From positions 1,508,001 to 1,572,000 of the forward strand of contig NZ_AP028654.1 in assembly GCF_033097505.1 (NCBI RefSeq): a DNA stretch of 64,000 bases, given 5' to 3'. The stretch is from Helicovermis profundi. GTDB lineage: Bacteria; Bacillota; Clostridia; Peptostreptococcales; Acidaminobacteraceae. Positions 63,348-64,000 of this stretch are shown here, piece after piece. The position numbers were made by a program, and so were the translations under genes. Positions within the stretch are counted from its first letter, which is position 1, and each line of letters opens with the position of its first letter. The notes beneath the pieces are model-generated. The model did not search any database and was not told the DNA's origin. It saw only the letters and a list, made by a program, of their open reading frames with translations.

Positions 63348-64000
63348 TTGGCTAAAAAAAATAAAAACAATAAAGCAAAAATATTAGTTCTTGATAAAAA
63401 CAAAAAAGTAACAAAAACGTTGAGCGTATTATATAATCCAAACAAGTACACAATATCAAAAAGTAATAGATTTAACACAGAAAAAATAAATAATGAAGAT
63501 GATCCTATTTTACAATATGCAAGTGGTGATGCGACAAAACTCTCAATGGAGTTATTCTTTGATACTTGGCATTTAAAAGATACAAAATCTAAAAAAATCG
63601 AAGATGTTAGAATTCATACAGAAGAAATAAGAAGATTACTATATATCGATTCTGATTTACACAAACCTCCATTATGTAAAGTTGTTTGGGGTAGCTTAGT
63701 TTTTACTGGGTATTTAACAGATCTTACAGAAGTATATACTATGTTTTCAAGTAGCGGAGTTCCAGTTAGAGCGAATTTGACGGTGGCGTTCTTGGGTCAT
63801 AAAACTTTAAAAGAACAATTACAAAGAGCTTCTAAACAATCGGCTGATAGAACTAAAGAAAGAATTTTACAAGAAGGAGATCAACTTTGGAATCTCTCTT
63901 ATGAAGAATATGATGACCAATCTAGTTGGAGAAGCATTGCAAAAGCAAATAGTATAGATAATCCGAGGAAATTAAAAACTGGGAAAAGAATAATTATACC
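63348..64000 (+). CDS. LysM-containing baseplate protein (Afp7/Pvc7-like), 3' end outside
   Basis: The window ends inside this gene after about 217 codons. The start ILVLDKNKKVTKTLSVLYNP plus NKYTISKSN and the QYASGDATKLSMELFFDTW motif are typical of LysM CIS baseplate proteins, followed by PPLCKVVWGSLVFTGYLTDL and, at the window end, a LysM-like segment (EGDQLWNLSYEEYDDQSSWR ... KTGKRIIIP). TTG at 63348 follows AAAAGGAATGATATAA, directly after the giant gene. Confidence 0.93.
   Translation, partial: MAKKNKNNKAKILVLDKNKKVTKTLSVLYNPNKYTISKSNRFNTEKINNEDDPILQYASGDATKLSMELFFDTWHLKDTKSKKIEDVRIHTEEIRRLLYIDSDLHKPPLCKVVWGSLVFTGYLTDLTEVYTMFSSSGVPVRANLTVAFLGHKTLKEQLQRASKQSADRTKERILQEGDQLWNLSYEEYDDQSSWRSIAKANSIDNPRKLKTGKRIII

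Noticed and set aside
50826-64000. Prophage or type VI secretion system
   Set aside because: No capsid, portal, terminase, lysis or integrase genes and no TssJLM membrane complex; AAA+ ATPase with DUF4255, DUF4280 and LysM proteins instead points to eCIS.

Overview
The window is a low-GC, AT-rich stretch of a Gram-positive chromosome, most likely an anaerobic member of the Clostridia. The evidence is Spo0A, the xseA-xseB-ispA-dxs-tlyA-argR-recN gene order, an OLE RNA with its OapA partner, a lexA/yneA divergent pair with GAAC-N4-GTTC SOS boxes, and many TTG/GTG starts behind strong GGAGG-type ribosome sites. I cannot name the genus. No rRNA, tRNA, CRISPR array or complete insertion sequence was seen.

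Layout. (1) 1-11973: a type IV pilus operon on the + strand: pilB (its 5' end lies outside), pilT, pilC, two tandem pilins, prepilin peptidase, further prepilins, pilM-N-O and a large PilX-like protein, followed by a ComFB-like gene. (2) 12003-30631: mostly housekeeping: aroK, aroQ, efp, a CD1247-type protein, Asp23, nusB, xseAB, ispA, a PAP2-related membrane protein, the OLE RNA and oapA, dxs, tlyA, argR, recN, spo0A, a membrane diguanylate cyclase, a Xer-type recombinase, and the nucleoside-salvage set deoB-punA-pdp. (3) 30632-36550: carAB behind a 400-nt leader with a PyrR-type hairpin, then convergent lexA and divergent yneA, with SOS boxes between them. (4) 36677-64000: a membrane MORN-repeat protein on the minus strand, then a long + strand locus for an extracellular contractile injection system (eCIS, Afp/PVC-like) that runs off the window end.

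The eCIS locus holds recognisable core parts: a PAAR-like DUF4280 spike tip, a two-module AAA+ ATPase, a DUF4255 cap/terminator protein, sheath, two tube proteins, a T4-type baseplate hub chaperone, a DUF6760 gene and a LysM baseplate protein. Capsid, portal and terminase genes are absent. Around the core are parts I do not recognise from characterised eCIS: a membrane receptor with a degenerate nucleotide-cyclase domain and TPR tail, a possible cargo pair flanking the PAAR gene, a secreted TolC-like protein, a 1130-residue secreted coiled-coil protein, and an uninterrupted 1859-residue asparagine-rich giant protein with two classes of internal repeats, located between the second tube gene and the LysM gene.

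The strongest items for follow-up are: the giant Asn-rich eCIS protein; the DUF6760 gene, which has no normal start codon and follows a T TTT TTG slip site in the chaperone gene; a hairpin that may bring a distant ribosome site to the sheath start codon; a hairpin after the tube gene that may set subunit stoichiometry; a structured palindromic element ahead of the ATPase; and the complete OLE RNA whose ends pair over 512 nt.
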